NCBI GenBank assembly: GCA_013399855.1
Contig: VXAY01002462.1
Coordinates: 1,419,259 to 1,483,258, forward strand
Reading direction: 5' to 3'
DNA from: Oxyruncus cristatus
Lineage: Eukaryota; Chordata; Aves; Passeriformes; Cotingidae
Length of the DNA: 64,000 nt
Position numbers and translations under genes: made by a program
The notes under the pieces: model-generated
Told to the model about the DNA's origin: nothing
Databases searched by the model: none
What the model saw: the letters and a program-made list of their open reading frames with translations, nothing else
Part shown: one piece after another, positions 1 through 10,990 of the stretch
Layout of the letters: each line of letters starts with the position of its first letter
How positions within the stretch are numbered: position 1 is the first letter of the stretch

Positions 1-213
1 CAGTAAATATATTATTTTTTCGTACATTATACGCTGTTATATTGTATCAGGATACTGTGATTTGTTTTCCTCATTAATTCTGAGGACTGCTAAACCATGA
101 GACCAAATAAACACCAAACCATTTCCCCCCACCCTGTGTTATTACATTCTTGTAATATTTTGTAGGATTTATTTTTAATTTCTGATGAGGTTTCATTACT
201 AACTTTATTAGTA

Positions 214-257
214 TTTATTTAGCTGTTCATAACTAACATTCAGAACAGCTAAATAAA
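214..257. repeat. Perfect 15-bp inverted repeat with 14-nt loop
   Basis: The left arm (214-228) and right arm (243-257) are exact reverse complements over 15 bases (arm TTTATTTAGCTGTTC), separated by 14 bases. The arms could form a stable hairpin. It may be a degenerate terminal-inverted-repeat relic, a hairpin in the intron RNA, or chance. No target-site duplication was recognised around it. Confidence 0.7.
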
Positions 258-3200
258 ATAAATTTAGAAAACCAAGCCACATACCCACCACACAGTTTCT
301 TTTTCAATGAACTGTGCCACTTCCAAAGCCCAGACTCAATTCCACCTGAAGCATTCTGAAGTACATCCCAGTTTATAGGGAAACAGAAACTTTATTTCAT
401 CTAACTGTAAAAAGTTAAAATCTACCACATTTAGAGGCTGACTCTTCAAAATGCTTCCATTAATTTGCTGGACTATTTTGCATATGAAGAGTCTTAGATA
501 TAAAACAGAAATCAAGTCATTCACCTATTCACCTAACAGCTGTAATAGGAGCAGCAAAAATCTCTAACAGCAGGAAGTTTGGTTTGAAAGTCTTCTCCCA
601 CAGCTCTCACTGTTTAGCGAGGCCAAGTCCATGCTATAACTTTAGCTGGAATAGTTTTCTGGATGAGCTGACAACTGCGTCAGCCACTAATAAAGCTGCA
701 TTTTCACTACCATATGTTACTTCCCTCAGGAAGTGCAGGCATACAGACTTGATGGATGGGTGGAAAGAAAGAAAAGCAGGTGAAATAAACGATGCAAACA
801 AAAGCAGAATTCGTTAAAATGAGATATAACCACACTTGGAGATCTTTGCTGCTGAAGTGATCAGAATAGCTATTAAAGGCTTTCAAACTGAGAACCTAAT
901 ACTATGTGAAATCTCTTTAAACACAGTTAATTATACCAGAAACTTCTTATTTCCTAGACATTGGCAGGAGCTTCATTTCAGCTATAATAGGACCTATGAA
1001 GACTTAACCTATATTCTTTCTTCTCATTTTCCTTCTCTGCAGTCACCAAACATCAATGTGATCACAGTAAGTTTCAACTTCAGCATGTCAAACTTCTCCT
1101 CACATCTCCTTTCTGGAAAATGTGATGCTTCTTTTTAGAGTGCCTACACCCGAAAATGAAACAGATGAATCTAAGGCACAACTTCTATTCAGAATGCAAG
1201 TTTTCGTATTTTTAATTTTAATCCATGAAATAGCTTGAGGATTACTATTCTCTATGTAAAGCTTTTACAAGTCACTAGGAAAAGTAACTTTCAAGTTTTG
1301 TACAGCACTCTTACTCCTGTTCCTTTCTTCATAATTGCCACTCGTCCTGGTGCACACTTCATTGCAAAAGCACTTTCTGTCAGTCCATCCATCCCTCTCA
1401 CTGCAATAGGACTCACCCCTTCTCAGAGAAAAAATAAAACTTTTTAAACCAGTATCGTAAAAAGATAATATACAAACTTGATGCTTTTCATGGCAAAAGA
1501 GAATATGACAGACTAATAATAGTCCTCCCCGAGTCAGATTCTGGTTGTAAGCAAGAAGCACCAATTTCAGAATTCAAGCTCTGTGAAAATTTGCACCTAT
1601 CTGAACATGATGACTTCATAAACACAGTTTCTGAGTTCTATTACACATGGCCCTACCTTCAATTTCAGCTCCCCATTCAGCTCCCACTCATCCCTTCCAG
1701 ACTCTTCGTTTTATGCAAGGCCAAATATTTATGTTTACAATATCCCTTCTAAATTTCCACATCTCTATGTTTGACCCAAATCCCTTACAGGAGTGAAGTG
1801 CTTTCCCTAGCCTGAATAATCTACCAAGTAGGTAGAAGAAGGAACACAGTGGAGTCAGGTGGTATTTCCTATGACAGAAAACCACATTTCAGAGACTTCT
1901 GTAATATTAGCATTCAGTCTTCACACAGAACCACTTAACATTTATGCTAAAACTATAAACAAAAATGAGATAAACTGCACTACAGTTTCTCAGAAAGAAA
2001 CTAAAAAATAATAAAAAAACCCAAACCCAAAACTAATCTTGCAGAAAGAGCCCAGAAACTTTTAAAAACTTAGGATAAGCATCATTGTCCATTTAAGACA
2101 ATGTCTTCAGTAACATCTCTTGTATTCAAATTCATGAGATCATTTGCTTCTTGAACTGATGAATCCAGAATTTTAAAATCTTTATTTAAGGACTCAGAGA
2201 AAATCTCATTGTTATTAACTGTTAAGCTGCTTTCAAAAGATTACTTAAAATCTCCCAGGCCTTAAAAAGCCAAGATCTGATCTTTCAGTAAGATTATTCT
2301 CTAAATAAAAAACGCAAATAAAACAATAGCTAAACGTAATGTTAGAACCAATCTCTGGAAAACAAATCCGTCAGTTTACAAAAGGGCAAAACTAAAAATG
2401 GAACTATAAATGCAAAAGATTACTTAACTCACACACTGTGATTCTTTGTTCAGAACATGAGTGGAGTTGGTTTTGTTTCTTTTTTCTTTGTTTGCTTTTA
2501 AACTTTTTATAGATTAGTCATATAACTCCCATCTGCAGTAGGGGACAGCTATTACAAAAGATAACTACTCAACCCAAGGATGGGGTTTTCTGTCATTTAA
2601 TTTCTATGACACTGATGCATCAAGGTTTTAACAAAAGAAAAAGCCTTTTATTCCCCCCAAGCCAAAATGACACTCAGGCACACGCTTCATATGGCAAAAC
2701 ATAAGAGTGGAAATTTCATCAATTTTGTTCTGAGTGCCAAGAATCAATATTTTAAAAAAGAATTCTCTATGTGCATCTTCACAATTATCTTCACATTCAA
2801 TATTTAACATACATGTACATATGCACACATGGGGAGAAAACAGGGCAGATTCTGCATCCCATGCCACCCTTTGCAACCTCACTACAGTGCGTGAACCGCA
2901 GCCTCTGTTATTCAGTACTTCAGAAGGTCTGGAATCACACCCTTGAAAAACCTATAGGCACGAGTCATCTGTGAATTGTTTGTGGTTTACAGCACAGTTC
3001 TCTCCACAGTGTGTGTCAAGGAAATGAATACACCAGATACAAATCAAACACTAACGTGGGATTGCTCTTCAGCAACATGAACAGCACTTCAATGCCGACT
3101 CTAGTATAGTATCAGCACATCATATGCACAAGCCATTTAAATGTCCAGAAACAGAAGAGCTGCCCCAGCTTAACTTTAAACAGGAAGACAGGTCACTTAA

Positions 3201-4599
3201 GTCAGCAATGAGTTACGGATTTATCTTAATAAAGCAAGAGGTCCCATTGAAGTCTGGACACTGGACTCCCAACATTAATGAGTTATAAGGCTAATATAAC
3301 TGAGTCCAGTTCCATAATTCACTGCAGAGCACAGCTTCATCCTAACAGAAGTGTTTGGAAAATATTTCATCATTGTTATATATCACCTCGGAACAAAACA
3401 TTTTTCTGCTCAGAGATCTTCTGTCTCGTCTGCAGTAAAAATGCTGGCAAGAAACTAGGGGAAATGCAGCTATGTACACAAAAGGTCCCTGGAACCAAAT
3501 AAAAACCGAAATTTTTACTTTTTTTAAAAAAGTTTTAAAACAGACCACCAATTCCTAGCCATAAAACTTGGTTTAGCTACAGTGCTGCATAGAAACAACA
3601 TGTAATGTACAAAATATAAACTACTCTGCAGCCTGAGCAACAAGGAGTCAAAAATATTACTTCCCACCAGATCAAAGCACACTTCACATGAGCTGAAGAC
3701 CAGATGTCTTCAATTTAAAGTGCTTTTCAGTTGCACTAACTTCATGTTAGGAACAAAACAAACCAAAAAAAATCTGAAGTTACTCTTTGCAGTGAAGCGC
3801 ACAGAACTATTTCACAATCCAAATTTTTGTCTAAAATCACGCGTTTCTCTAACATATAAATAGGACAGGGGTGCATGCAAGGGGCTCGAGACCAAGATAA
3901 CCATCTGCAGGTCCGGGGCTTCGGGGAATGAGAGGAACGCTGCTGATGGGGCACTTCGCCGTGCTCTTCCTCGGGTAATGCACCCCGCTACCGCCTAAGC
4001 GAGGGCAGCTTCTGCCCTGCCCTCTCAGGTGACGATGGGGGGGGGCTGCAGAAAGCGCGACGCCAGGGCTCTACCTCCGGCTCTGCCGGCGTTTCACGGC
4101 CGCACCCCCGGGCAGCGCCGAGGGCCAGCGCGGAGGCACCGCCGGCCCCTCCGGGAGCACCGCCAGCACTCCTGCCCCTGTCGCCAGCCAGGGCTGCGGA
4201 CGGAGCGCCGGGGGCCGGCGGCGGCTCACCTCGCCCCTCCGCCCCCCGCGCCGGGGCAGCGGGAAACTTTCGGGAAGTCGGCGGCGGAGAAACGCCGGAG
4301 AGCCCGCGTCCCGCCCGTCCCTCCAGCCCTGCCCTGGAGCTGCCCGAGCCCCGCCAGCCTCTCGCCCTTCCATCGAAGCGCAGGGGCGCGAACCGAACGG
4401 CATCCCGGCACCGCCGCCGCCTCCGGACACTTCTTCCGCCCTAGGTACGCAGCGGCTCCGAAGTGTCAACCCCGTCAGGGGGACGAGGAGGAAAAGAAAA
4501 AAAAAAGCAGAAGAAAACAAAAAAAACAAACCCCACCGCTCCCCCCCTTGCCCCTTCGCCGCCCGGCCCGCGGGAGGGCTGCCTGCGGGTAAGGCGACT

Positions 4600-4605
4600 C
4601 CTTAC
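4600..4605 (-). other. PTPRM: Splice donor of exon 1 (GTAAGG)
   Basis: Read on the minus strand, the exon ends ...ACA-G and is followed directly by GTAAGG, a strong match to the vertebrate 5' splice site. The cut falls after the first base of a glycine codon (phase 1). That phase agrees with the phase-1 joins usual between signal peptide and extracellular modules in receptor phosphatases. Confidence 0.85.
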
Positions 4606-4678
4606 CTGTGAACGTCTGCGCTCCCGCTGCCAGCAAAACTCCGGCCAAAGTAACCAGGCAAGTTCCAACTTTCCCCAT
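4606..4678 (-). CDS. PTPRM: Receptor-type tyrosine phosphatase mu, coding exon 1 (signal peptide), partial gene
   Basis: This exon encodes 24 residues plus the first base of a glycine codon. The start ATG (4676-4678) has A at -3 and G at +4, a good initiation context, and it is the first ATG in any frame for 468 bases. The peptide begins Met-Gly-Lys, then GTCL, TLAG, a hydrophobic Val-Leu-Leu-Ala-Ala core and a TFTG end. This is a typical signal peptide, likely cleaved near Ala20-Gln21. From memory, mammalian PTPRM starts with the same spacing (GTCL, TLAG, LL, TF-S-G) and its MAM domain begins right after that glycine. PTPRM is a homophilic adhesion receptor at cell-cell contacts with MAM, Ig and fibronectin III repeats, one membrane span and two cytoplasmic phosphatase domains. 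Those parts lie beyond the left edge. PTPRK, T and U are alternatives but their signal peptides, as I recall them, fit less well. Confidence 0.85.
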
Positions 4679-5146
4679 ATTTCCACCCCCTCCCGCTCCG
4701 GGTCCAGCAAAGTGCCAAAGTGTTTGCCAAAGTAGGAGGCGCCCCTCTCGCCCCCCTCCAGTCCGTGGGGCAGGCAAGGAGGGGGCAGCCGGACTCCTGC
4801 ACTTGGTGCCTCTCGGGCTGTTCTCCTCTCCTCGCCCTCCGTCCGCTCTTAAGGGCAGGGGAAGAGGGTGCGAAGTCGCCGCGGGCCGCCCGCCCGTCTG
4901 CCTTCCTCCGGCCGCGCCGCTGCCCCGGTGGGCGCCGCTCCCCCCCTGCCCCGGGAGGGGCACCCTTAATCCCGGAGCCTCTTCGGCCGGCGCCGCCGCT
5001 AGTCCCGGTTCAGCTCGGCTCCCTGACTGACTCGCGGTCCCCCGCGGCGGGCGGGCGGGCTGAAGGGAGCGCGGAAAGTCACGCCCAGCCGCCGGCGCCG
5101 CCGCTCTCCCCCGCTAGAGGGCGAGGCGGCCGGAACCCGCCGTGAA
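4679..5146 (-). promoter_or_regulatory. PTPRM: Probable 5'UTR and core promoter of PTPRM, free of upstream ATGs
   Basis: On the minus strand these 468 bases directly upstream of the start codon contain no ATG in any frame; the first upstream ATG is at 5147-5149. The sequence is very GC-rich. The coding frame stays open upstream of the ATG but offers only a GTG near 4963, so the ATG at 4678 is the sensible start. The transcription start cannot be placed from sequence alone; it could lie within or upstream of this block. Confidence 0.55.
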
Positions 5147-5341
5147 CATCAGCTCGGGGGCGGCCGTCGCCCGAGGGGGGAAGCGCGCCAGTCTCCTTCC
5201 CGCCCCGCTGCCCCGAGCGCGGCTCTCTCTTTGCAGAGGTGGCGCCGTGCCGGGCAGGGCGATGTCGAAAGTTCGCGGACAGTGGAGGGAGGAGGGGGAA
5301 GAGAAAGAGGAACCAAAAAAAGAAAAAAGAAAAAAAAATTT

Positions 5342-5524
5342 CAGCCACGCATCTCGGTAAATTTGCCGCGGGCCGGCCCCGGCCGAAGCTGCCGGCGCTG
5401 GAGTTGTGGCCGCCGTGGGTACCAGCCCCACCGGGACGGGGCCCCGAGGGGACGAGCAGCGCGACCCGGGGCAGCGACCTCGCCCCCGCCCCGCCGCTCT
5501 GGCGCTGCTCCGGGCACCGGGACG
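5342..5524. repeat. Copy 1 of N-bounded 183-bp direct duplication in the CpG island
   Basis: These 183 bases recur at 5591-5773 (offset 249) with one difference, A at 5361 against C at 5610. Copy 1 ends exactly at the single N at 5525. Both copies are preceded by a purine/A-rich run ending in TTT. The arrangement points to a mis-joined assembly rather than a real tandem repeat. Confidence 0.9.
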
Positions 5525-5587
5525 NGGGGGGGGGGGAAAAAAAAAAAGAAAAAAAAAAAAAAAAAAAAGAAAAAAGGAAAAAAAAAA
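5525..5587. other. Single-N assembly junction plus G11 and A-rich tract
   Basis: One N is followed by 11 Gs and about 50 bases that are nearly all A with a few Gs. It resembles a degraded reading of the purine-rich block that precedes copy 1 (5284-5338). Sequence here should not be trusted. Confidence 0.8.
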
Positions 5588-5590
5588 TTT

Positions 5591-5773
5591 CAGCCACGCA
5601 TCTCGGTAACTTTGCCGCGGGCCGGCCCCGGCCGAAGCTGCCGGCGCTGGAGTTGTGGCCGCCGTGGGTACCAGCCCCACCGGGACGGGGCCCCGAGGGG
5701 ACGAGCAGCGCGACCCGGGGCAGCGACCTCGCCCCCGCCCCGCCGCTCTGGCGCTGCTCCGGGCACCGGGACG
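5591..5773. repeat. Copy 2 of N-bounded 183-bp direct duplication
   Basis: This copy is identical to 5342-5524 except at 5610. It continues without interruption into unique CpG-island sequence on the right, so it is more likely the correctly placed copy on that side. Confidence 0.9.
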
Positions 5774-6287
5774 GGGAACGGGAAACGCAGGAGGGGGGGA
5801 GAGCGCTGGCTTTCCATCACCGCTTCGGTTTGTTTGTACAGGCGGTCGGGAATCTGTCTGAAGAATTAGTTGGGGGCCACCACTCAGCCTTCCTCGGGAA
5901 CCGCAAGCGTAAGAGCCCTGCCCGCACAGCGCTCGGCTGATACCGAGAGGAAATTAAGATGTAAATGGACTCTCCGGGCTGGCGAGGAGAGGCACTGTCC
6001 TGTAAATTAAATGCTTTGCATTCGGGTGCTGCTCATAAAACTTCAGCGGCTTGCTTAGCTCTCGGTAACAGCGACCCTTGGCCTCTCCGGAGCGCTCCGG
6101 GAAGAGACCTCTGGAGATCGCCCAGCCCGGCCCCGGGCTCAAGGCGCGTGGGCAGCTCCTACTTCTGCGAGTGAGAATAACGCCAGTGAGAATTGGCAGG
6201 GTTAGAGAGTGAATGATGACAATAAAATCACGTTAAAATTGCAGTTATCTTTCATTATTTACAGCGTATGACTTTTGGCATTGATCT

Positions 6288-6301
6288 CCACGTCACGTAT
6301 G
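6288..6301. promoter_or_regulatory. ACGTCACGTA motif (CRE/bZIP-like)
   Basis: CCACGTCACGTATG contains two overlapping ACGT cores resembling ATF/CREB or PAR-bZIP half sites. It lies just outside the CpG island, about 1.6 kb upstream of the start codon. Motif match only. Confidence 0.3.
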
Positions 6302-6854
6302 AAACACTGCCGCTTGACAGTCGTCCTCACACAGGGGCTTTGGCTCCTGGTGTCCATGGCACTGCAAGGATGTGTTTGCTGGTTTTAAACCACTTCTTTC
6401 TGAAGTGTAGCTCTAGAGGTGGAAATATTTTTGTTGGCTCTCGCTTTCTATAAAAGCTTTTTCTTTCAAGTGCAGCTGTGGCCAAATTCAATACCTTGCC
6501 TATTCCATGTGCGTTATTAATAAAACAGTAAAAACAAGAATCTAGAGAATGCTGGAATTAAGGATTTGAGGTTCTAGGTTCTTATTTTTCTCCAGCACGG
6601 GTCTTCTGTTTTCCATGCTGCTCTTATATATAGTAGGCTTACTTCAGTCCTATTTCAATTGAAATCAAAATTCCACCCATCCCCCACATGGTCATGCAAG
6701 TTACAACATATTAATGATTTGTGCATCTTTTATGTTATTTTTACATACAACACGTTATCTTCAAACTTAGGCACACAGCTGTATCATATCCAGGGATCTC
6801 CCAACCATGCTGTTTTCGGGACGCTGCTCTGTTATGTTTTGGGTAATGCATCTG

Positions 6855-6867
6855 TTACGTGACGTAA
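6855..6867. promoter_or_regulatory. TTACGTGACGTAA near-palindrome (bZIP-like)
   Basis: Only the central base breaks the symmetry of TTACGTGACGTAA, which includes TGACGTAA, a known ATF/CREB-type variant, and TTACG/CGTAA ends like NFIL3/PAR-bZIP sites. It is the second of three such motifs within 700 bases. Motif match only. Confidence 0.35.
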
Positions 6868-6966
6868 TCTTTACGACGGGACATGAACTTTGAGATGTGT
6901 GAGGGTACGGCAGCTGCCTCAAAATTTAACGCAAGGGGGCAGAATAGCATTAATTGTTGTGTTTCC

Positions 6967-6974
6967 TGACGTCA
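6967..6974. promoter_or_regulatory. Perfect CRE palindrome TGACGTCA
   Basis: An exact consensus cAMP-response element, roughly 2.3 kb upstream of the PTPRM start codon. The CpG at its centre has survived in otherwise CpG-poor DNA, which slightly favours function over chance. Confidence 0.4.
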
Positions 6975-9900
6975 GACTTTTTCTTTTGAATCGTGAGCCT
7001 TCTCTTAGTTTATTGTTTGCCTGGACCTTCACAGCCTTCCCCTCGCCCCCCGAAAAAGTTACCTTAATTCCCCAAAGCCTTGGCAACCTAGGGGTATTTT
7101 GTAAAAAAAGTTAATTTTTTTAATTTTCATTTTCATTTTTTTCCTTGTTACATAATTTATGTATTTTGTATGTTCTTTAAAAGCTGCGATTATAGTTTCT
7201 AAGAATTAGAAACTCTAGGTAGTCTTGAAAGTGCTACCTTTGTAACTAAAAAACTTTAAAAACTCAAATCTCATAAATAACTAACAGTAAATTAAACTTT
7301 AAAATGTGTCTTCTAGTAGATCTGTACTAAAAATCCAAAAATGAGCAGTAACACCAATGCGTATGCTAATGATGACATCTCTCTGTTCAGAATGCCCAGA
7401 CACATAAAATTTTGTGTCTGGTCAGCCACTGTCAATCCCAGCAGAGTAACTCTTAAACCCAACTTCGTTACAGAAAATCGAAAATTCCATGTCTATATCC
7501 ACAGCTATCTGGCATTAGCTTAGTGAAGATGAGACAGAAAGTCGCTGAGTTCTGAGGATTACAGATGGGCGTGTAAGAGTGTTTGCTCACAGTTACAGTA
7601 GGACTAAGTGCGTGACCTTCAAAGACACAAATGTTCTGCTTTACTTACGGCAGATGTAAGAAACAGTTAAGCTCCGGGAAATAGCTAAACCAGCAAGAAC
7701 AATGGAAACACAGGTCACACATGGCTGATCGGGAATTGTTAGCCGTGTCATATATATCACAGATAAAATTATTCCTGCAGAATGGAGTCAAAGAATGAGA
7801 CAGTAAGACATGTAGAATAAGGAGGAAATCTGTAAATCGTCATAAGTAATTTCTAAATTTTAATGTACAGCAATAGGAAATGCACATAACCAGCCTTCAT
7901 TGCAAGGATGTTTTTTAGTTCTAAAATATGGAATTTGTATATGTTCCACTGGGGGGAAATTAAACAACTTGATGATAAATAATGAATAATTACACTGTTT
8001 ATTACAGAAACTTCTCTGGCACAGCTGCTCTCTCCCTGCTAATCATTCTCTTGCTGAACCATTTCCAATATTCCAGATCTCTGAGCTGCTTCTGGCAAAT
8101 GATTTTTGAAAATTTCAAACTGATCGAGAACTGTATTACTGGTTAGAGAGGTCTGAGGTCCAAGTATTTGTCATCATGTGGAAACAAGACTACTTGACCT
8201 ATGTCAAGGATAAGTTCTTAGAAAAGACATACATATAGATTTAACAATTAGGTATATATTGTGTTTGTCTAGTTAGCTGTTACCTTTCCTTTAAGATGCT
8301 AATGATACTCAGTGTTGTTAATTCTATGTTGCTGGTGCAAGATCAAGTAAACATATCTCAAATTCCATAAGGCATCAAGGCCATCCTGCATAATCCGTAG
8401 CATGAAGTCACCCTTCCTATAATGATACAGAGCAGGAACACTCTCTTGCTCATGTTACAGCAGAAATAGAAAAGCAAAGATTAGTATTCAAATATTGGAG
8501 GAAGGCCCAAACATCCTGCCTTTTTTTGACCTGTGACAATGCTGATTAAGTGGCCAAGAATGTGGGCTACAGGCTGTCACCTGATCTTTTGGTTCAGTAG
8601 CAGATAACATCTCACAGCTCAAAGCTATTTTTTGCGCTGTAAAGCAGTCAGAAAAGAGTGATTTTTGCTAGCCCATTCTATCTTGTTTTAAAGCTCAGAC
8701 AGACAAGCTTCATGAATCTTTCAACGATGCTACTGTTTAAATATGATGAAAGTTAATTTTCTACACGGGACAGGGGCACATTTTCTTAGTTAAGTACAGC
8801 TAATAAGTGAAAGTACGATGTGCTTTGTAAGAAGACAATGATTCACATTCTCTGTTTTTATCAAAGCTGCTTCTCTGCAACAGCGAAATTCAGACCACCT
8901 AAGAAAAATCACATCATCTCTGTAAGTTAAGGAAAAATATGACAAACTGAAAAATGGGTGTTTTTTTTCCATTTGGGGCTCTTCTTAAACACAGAGCAAC
9001 CTCTTCTCCTTTGCTAATGTTCACTTATCTTTAGGTAGCTTTCTCTTCTCACCTAGTTTTTTACTGATACTCTTCGCCTTTTCACTGCTAATTTTTGTCA
9101 AAAGCTTTTTTAAAAAAGAGTGTTCTTATCTATGTGCCAGGATTTATTGATTACATTATATGCAATTATATTCTCTTTCATAATGTTGAATATATCTGTA
9201 TCCATAGATGCTGTAAAGGTTTCATTTGTTACTGAAGAGCTATTTCAGTGATGAATGTAATGTTCTGAATAAATCTTCTAGTGTTTATTGAAAAAGTCAG
9301 GTAGGCACCCCTCTGCCTTTAGTTGAGGGGTAGAGTGAGGATGTAGTAGTGTCCTTAAAAGATCACATCCACCCTATACCTCATGTTTTCTTGCCTCCAA
9401 GGAATAACAAAGAACTCCTCGGAATCTAAGGTCAATCTAAAGCAGCTGCAAAAGTTGCTGCATACAAAATGTTCCATCTTTGGTAGAGGCTCATCATCTT
9501 TCCTGCTTATTGCTGCTGGGGCTTGCTGGCACTGGAACTGATCCCTGATCATTCATTTGGCATTGAGATGCTCTAATCACAACTGTAGCTGCTCCCTATC
9601 AGATATTGTCATGTGTAATGTGACTGCCTGTTTTTTTCTTTTTTTTCTTTTTTCTCATTACTAATGATTTGTGCAAGCAACAATAATGATCCATTTTGTC
9701 CGGAGGACATCTTGCCTTATTCACTTGATCACTCTGAAGTTTGTGGTAATAAAAACTAAAGTCCTCTCTGTTTTCAGCTGTTAAAAAAACGGTTTTTTTG
9801 TTAGCTGAGGGAATGCTACATAGCCACTCATGGCCTTGATGTTGAACCATAGTTGTGGCTTGAGAGGGAAAACACATCTAGATCTTTGAAAAGTATTTAA

Positions 9901-10544
9901 AAGCCTAGAGAGAAGCAATATTTAAACAGAAATTGTTGAAATAGAAGTGAGAAAAAAGTCTGATGTATCCAAGGAAAACAGTGGGGGAACTTCAGGATCT
10001 GAATGTCAGGAGGGGAGCAAAGAGCAACAGATCACACTGTACAGGTATGGTTACTGCTAGTTCAAGCCGAAGAACAAAAAAATAGCTGCATTGTGGAAGT
10101 ACATCTATTTCATAAGGTATTCTGATATTTGTTATAATAAGATGAACAAGAGAGAGTCTTGCCTAGGCAGGTAGAAGCTTGTAAACTCATGAAAAATTTA
10201 ACTCTATGTACGGTGCTGTCTTTTTTGCTGGAAGAAAAGTTGTTATTGCCATGATCAACATAGACTCCTTCAACCGCTCATGTGGTTTGTATGGACAAGG
10301 AAGAACATGCATCTCATACCAGATTGTGTTTGGTGTATTTGCATGTCTGCAATCTAAATTCTGTCTCACATTCTGATTGTCAGCATTTTATCAGAAAACT
10401 ATTGTTTTTAACAATCTGCAAAGACTTAAAACCATTGTGGCTTTTACCTCTACTCTTAAAAGTATATCACTCTGTATGGAATACGTAAGAAGCAGGCCTC
10501 TTCAAACTAGAGCTTTCTGTCAGGGAACAGAAAGGGTCAGCTGT

Positions 10545-10990
10545 TTCCTAAGGGATGGGGAGCCAGGAATTGAGTGCAGTAACAACTTTCAGCAGGAGGC
10601 GGGGCCGGGGCTCTGATCCAGCAGCCCCAACAAGGTAATTAGGGCAGAGTGAGAGTGCATGGCCACATTAAGCCGAGGCTCCAAATTATGAACCAAGTTC
10701 ACAATGATGAGGCAGGTCTGAGAGGAAGCCAGGAAGATGTTCTGCAGATCCGGATTAGGGTCACGTTCAGTGATCACCAAACAGGTCCACTGTGATAAGA
10801 CAGGTCCAAGATTAAGCCCAGAAGTGAACCCACAGGTTGGGTCTGGGTCAGCAGGACCTGTGACCAGATATGTGGAGACCAGTGTTCCTACACCATAGCT
10901 CCAGCAGAGACTGGAGGCCCAGTGTGAGCTGAAATGGTGCTTATGGTGCTTATGGTGCTTGTGGGACAGAGGGCGGAGGCCCTAACTGAG
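10545..10990. other. GC-richer block, possible unclassified repeat
   Basis: About 450 bases are noticeably richer in G and C than their surroundings and contain recurring AGGTCC/CAGGTC-type words, as if made of degenerate short repeats. A 9-bp unit GGTGCTTAT occurs three times at 10936-10962 (the last copy is altered). There are no coding features or CR1-like landmarks. It could be an old LTR, a decayed satellite or a repeat family I do not recognise. Confidence 0.4.
10936..10962. repeat. 9-bp tandem repeat, three units
   Basis: Two exact copies of GGTGCTTAT are followed by GGTGCTTGT. Short tandem duplication inside the GC-richer block. Confidence 0.8.

Larger units (their letters stand above)
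1..4605 (-). other. PTPRM: 5' part of PTPRM intron 1 (continues beyond left edge)
   Basis: This stretch lies downstream of the splice donor of the signal-peptide exon on the minus strand, so it should be the start of the first intron. No further exon with both splice sites and recognisable phosphatase-family sequence (MAM, Ig, FNIII or PTP domain) was found in it. The right 700 bases are CpG-rich and belong to the promoter island; the rest is AT-rich and unremarkable apart from a perfect inverted repeat near 214-257. The first intron of PTPRM is very long in other vertebrates, as I recall, so finding no second exon in 4.6 kb is expected. That this is intron depends entirely on the exon call. 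Confidence 0.75.
3880..6170. promoter_or_regulatory. PTPRM: CpG island covering promoter and first exon
   Basis: CpG dinucleotides and GC content rise sharply at about 3.88 kb and fall again at about 6.17 kb, while both flanks are AT-rich and CpG-poor. The island contains the minus-strand signal-peptide exon and many GC-box-like strings, for example the GGGC repeats at 5047-5060 and the CCCCCGCCCCGCC string in 5482-5494. No TATA box stands out, which is usual for CpG-island promoters. The apparent length is inflated by a probable assembly duplication at 5342-5773. It may also start a divergent plus-strand transcript, but no plus-strand exon could be recognised. The boundaries are by eye. Confidence 0.9.

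Noticed and set aside
4029..4592. 187-codon plus-strand open frame in the CpG island
   Set aside because: Arg/Pro/Ala-rich translation typical of GC-rich DNA with few stop codons; it overlaps the real minus-strand gene's donor region and has no domain features.
4475..4963. Longer 162-codon reading of the minus-strand frame containing the signal peptide
   Set aside because: The upstream extension would start at a GTG and is low-complexity Gly/Pro/Arg; the downstream part reads through the splice donor at 4605. Only 4606-4678 is credible coding sequence.
5231..5940. Plus- and minus-strand open frames of 170-233 codons across 5.08-5.94 kb
   Set aside because: They run through the N at 5525 and the duplicated block; the internal repeats in the proteins are the assembly duplication, and Lys or Phe runs come from the A-rich tract.
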